Positions 5,670-7,762 of a stretch of DNA of 7,762 nt are shown here, one piece after another. Both the position numbers and the translations under genes were made by a program. The first letter of the stretch is position 1. Every line of letters begins with the position of its first letter. The notes under the pieces were generated by a model that saw nothing but the letters and a program-made list of their open reading frames with translations, was not told where the DNA came from and ran no database searches. The DNA comes from an uncultured Comamonadaceae bacterium (GTDB lineage Bacteria; Pseudomonadota; Gammaproteobacteria; Burkholderiales; Burkholderiaceae_C): assembly GCA_937871735.1 (NCBI GenBank), contig CALMOI010000005.1, forward strand, positions 1 to 7,762. The letters are read 5' to 3'.

Positions 5670-7316
5670 ATGACCCGCCCCTTTGCTGTTCCTCCCGATC
5701 CTGCCGCTTGGGCTGTTCCTGCCGCTGCGTCTGATCCTGCCATCCGCTCGTGGTGGCGTGGCCTGCTGCTCGCGCTGGCGGGTTTGTTCGCTTTGCGCGT
5801 GGTGCTGATGGTGAGCTCGCAGGCCTCGCTGCATGTCGATGAGGCCCAGTACTGGGACTGGTCGCGCCAATTGCAGTGGGGCTACTACTCCAAGCCGCCG
5901 GTGATTGCGGCCTTGATCCGCGCCTCCACCAGCTTGTTTGGCGACAGTGAGTTGGGCATTCGGCTGTTGGCCATGCTGTGCTGGCCCTTGATGGCGTGGG
6001 TGCTGGCCGTGCTGGGCAATACCTTGGCGCAGGCGACGCAAACCAGTTCAGATTCAGCCTTGCGCCCGGTGCAAATCGGCGTGGCGGCGGCGCTGCTGTG
6101 GCTGTGCAGCCCGCTGGCGGGCTTGCTGGGCATGGTCGCCACCACCGACACGCCGTTGCTGCTGTGTTGGGCGCTGGCGCTGTACGCGCTGTGGCGCGCC
6201 GTTATCTTGCGCCGCCGTGGCGCGTGGTGGTTGCTGGGGCTGGTCTGCGGCGTGGGCTTGCTGGACAAGTACACGATGGCTGCGCTGCTGCCCGGCGCGG
6301 CGGTTTGGGTGCTGCGCCAAGGCCGCCCGCGTGACCTGCTGCGCTTGGTGGGCGCGGTGCTGCTGGCGCTGGTGCTGCTGGCCCCGAACCTGATCTGGAA
6401 TGCCGCCGCCGACTGGCCCACGCTGCGCCACACCGCCGACATCACCGTGCGCGCCACGGCCCCCGGCAACATCTGGCAGTTGGCCCCGCAACGGGTGATT
6501 GAATTCGTGCTCGGACAAGTGATTGTGTTGGGCCCGCTGGTGCTGCTGGGCGCGTTGGTGTGGGCGGTGCGGCGCAAGGGGGCCAAGGCCGCATCCTTGC
6601 CGACGGCAACGCCCATGAAGACCGCTGTGTCTGGCCTGCTGCTGTGGACGAGCCTGCCGCTGCTGGCGGTGGGGCTGCTGCAAGCCGCACGCGGCCACGC
6701 AGAAATCAACTGGATTGCCCCGGTGCATTTGGCCGCTGTGCTGGCGCTGGCCCATGCCGTGCCGCGCTTGGCGCGACTGCGGGGGGCGGCCCTGTTGCTG
6801 GTGCTGCAACTGAGCTTGATCAGCGCCATCAGCAGCGCGCCGGTGTGGCTGCAAGACACGCAACCCAAGCTGGCCAGCGCCATTGACCCGTGGCGGCGCA
6901 TGCGCGGCTGGCACGACGCTTTCGCTGAACTGGAGCCGCATCTGCGCGCCCAGCCCGGCGGTTTGGTGGTGATAGAAAGTCGCTTGGCGCTGGCGCAAGC
7001 CGCCTACCACTGGCGACATGCCGATGTGCGTCGCGCCGCTTGGACACCCCAAGCCGTGCCCGATCACCATTACCAACTGACTTGCCCGTGGCAGCCTGGG
7101 TTGAACGCCGCCGTCACCGGCCCGCTGTGGGTGCTGTCGGAAGGCGCGCCTGGCGCTGACATGGCTGCCGCCTTGGGCGGGCTGGAGCTGGTGGCCGAAG
7201 TGCCCGTGCGCCGTTTGGGGCGCGTGAACTCCACGTTGCAACTGCTGCGTGCGCCGCATCCGCCAGCTGTGGCGACGCCCTTGTCTGCGGCGGCTTTGGT
7301 GGCGACTTGTTTATGA
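5670..7316 (+). CDS. GT39-family GT-C glycosyltransferase, second and divergent copy
   Basis: A 548-residue polytopic protein of the PMT_2/GT39 fold, clearly a different subfamily from its upstream neighbour. The first periplasmic loop reads VDEAQYWDW (56-64) then YYSKPP (72-77), instead of DEG...FDKP. Other marks are ATTDTP (157-162), LLDKYTM (197-203), PNLIWN (239-244) and ADWPTLRHTADIT (247-259), with about ten or more helices and a periplasmic C-terminal region of roughly 130 residues. The expected reaction is transfer of a sugar from a polyprenyl-phosphate carrier to a periplasmic acceptor (lipid A, core glycan or protein). A ribosome-binding site (AAGG, 5657-5660, spacing 9) supports ATG at 5670. 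The stop overlaps the next ATG (ATGA at 7313-7316). Next to a single Und-P-sugar synthase, it may act on a second acceptor site or use a carrier made elsewhere. Confidence 0.88.
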   Translation: MTRPFAVPPDPAAWAVPAAASDPAIRSWWRGLLLALAGLFALRVVLMVSSQASLHVDEAQYWDWSRQLQWGYYSKPPVIAALIRASTSLFGDSELGIRLLAMLCWPLMAWVLAVLGNTLAQATQTSSDSALRPVQIGVAAALLWLCSPLAGLLGMVATTDTPLLLCWALALYALWRAVILRRRGAWWLLGLVCGVGLLDKYTMAALLPGAAVWVLRQGRPRDLLRLVGAVLLALVLLAPNLIWNAAADWPTLRHTADITVRATAPGNIWQLAPQRVIEFVLGQVIVLGPLVLLGALVWAVRRKGAKAASLPTATPMKTAVSGLLLWTSLPLLAVGLLQAARGHAEINWIAPVHLAAVLALAHAVPRLARLRGAALLLVLQLSLISAISSAPVWLQDTQPKLASAIDPWRRMRGWHDAFAELEPHLRAQPGGLVVIESRLALAQAAYHWRHADVRRAAWTPQAVPDHHYQLTCPWQPGLNAAVTGPLWVLSEGAPGADMAAALGGLELVAEVPVRRLGRVNSTLQLLRAPHPPAVATPLSAAALVATCL

Positions 7317-7762
7317 CCACCATCACTTCTTGTGCATCAGCGCCCGATGTGCATCCCGGCTGGCGTTGGCGCGAGCGCGAATGCAGCTGGTTTGCCGCCA
7401 CGCTGGCCTTTGCCAGTGTGCTGTTTTCTGTCTGGCCTGAGCTGGACTTGCGCATTGCGGGCTGGTTCTACCAACCGGCAGGTGACTTTGCGGGCGAGCA
7501 CTGGGGCTGGGTGCTGCTGATTTACGAAAGCGTGCCGTGGTTGGGCCGTGCGGTGGCGTTGATTGCGCTGGTGATTTCGCTGGTGTGGTGGCGCGGGCCG
7601 GGGTGCTTGGGTGTGCGCTGGTGGCGGCGCTGGCAGGTGCTGGGTTTGTCGCTGCTGTTGGGTTTGCTGCTGTTGGTACACGGCGTGGCCAAAGAAAACT
7701 GGGGCCGTGCGCGCCCGCACGCCGTGGCCGGGCGCTGCCTCGAAATCAAAAGTCGGCGCCGG
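7313..7762 (+). CDS. PAP2 superfamily phosphatase, N-terminal part (partial at right edge)
   Basis: An ATG at 7313 overlapping the upstream stop opens a frame of exactly 150 codons that runs off the window. It has hydrophobic helices at about 25-41, 66-92 and 107-125. ELDLRIAGWFY (43-53) is typical of the first periplasmic turn in this PAP2 group, and HGVAKENWGRARPH (123-136) contains the first catalytic motif KX6RP at K127...R134-P135. The PSGH and SRX5HX3D motifs would lie beyond the edge. Its role is probably lipid phosphate or pyrophosphate hydrolysis or transfer at the periplasmic face, acting with the upstream glycosyltransferases. The last residues (VAGRCLEIKSRRR) do not look like the usual continuation after RP in this family, so either the protein diverges or the last roughly 40 bases contain an error. 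Confidence 0.75.
   Translation, partial: MTTITSCASAPDVHPGWRWRERECSWFAATLAFASVLFSVWPELDLRIAGWFYQPAGDFAGEHWGWVLLIYESVPWLGRAVALIALVISLVWWRGPGCLGVRWWRRWQVLGLSLLLGLLLLVHGVAKENWGRARPHAVAGRCLEIKSRRR

Noticed and set aside
4851..7259. Two further long minus-strand frames (4851-6041 and 6054-7259) under the GT-C genes
   Set aside because: These are codon-register mirrors as well; the first ends precisely at a sense TCA codon (4851-4853). The Gln/Arg/His-rich composition and low complexity mark them as shadows.

Overview
The window is GC-rich (about two thirds G+C by eye). Leucine codons are mostly CTG/TTG, and TTA, CTA and TCA are very rare. Together with the gene families present, this suggests a betaproteobacterium of the Burkholderiales, most like Comamonadaceae. 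That assignment is inference; no rRNA or other marker gene is present.

Layout: (1) At the left edge on the minus strand is the 5' part of a protein of unknown function that looks Burkholderiales-like; it starts at 473 and runs off the window. (2) A divergent intergenic stretch (474-658) holds a strong imperfect inverted repeat (500-560) and a well-primed 17-codon cysteine-rich mini-ORF whose stop overlaps the start of the next gene. (3) A YchJ-family SEC-C/NTF2-like protein lies at 659-1066. (4) From about 1116 to the right edge, all on the plus strand, is a tightly packed six-gene block: PAP2 phosphatase, LPG-synthase-TM/flippase-like membrane protein, polyprenyl-phosphate GT2 glycosyltransferase with C-terminal membrane helices, two different ArnT-like GT-C glycosyltransferases in tandem, and a second PAP2 phosphatase cut by the window end. 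Three junctions are 4-base ATGA/GTGA overlaps, so this is almost certainly an operon.

The six-gene block reads as a lipid-linked sugar pathway. GT2 would charge undecaprenyl phosphate with one sugar on the cytoplasmic side. The flippase-like protein may carry the lipid-sugar across the inner membrane. One or both GT-C enzymes would transfer the sugar in the periplasm to an acceptor such as lipid A/LPS core, another glycan or a protein. The PAP2 enzymes would recycle or dephosphorylate the lipid carrier or modify lipid phosphates. The sugar and acceptor cannot be read from the sequence, and no sugar-nucleotide biosynthesis gene is in view.

The least ordinary signals are the Cys-rich mini-ORF overlapping ychJ, the hairpin-forming repeat next to it, and a second mini-ORF with a strong ribosome-binding site just before the first PAP2 gene. 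No tRNA, rRNA, CRISPR array, insertion sequence or phage gene was seen.
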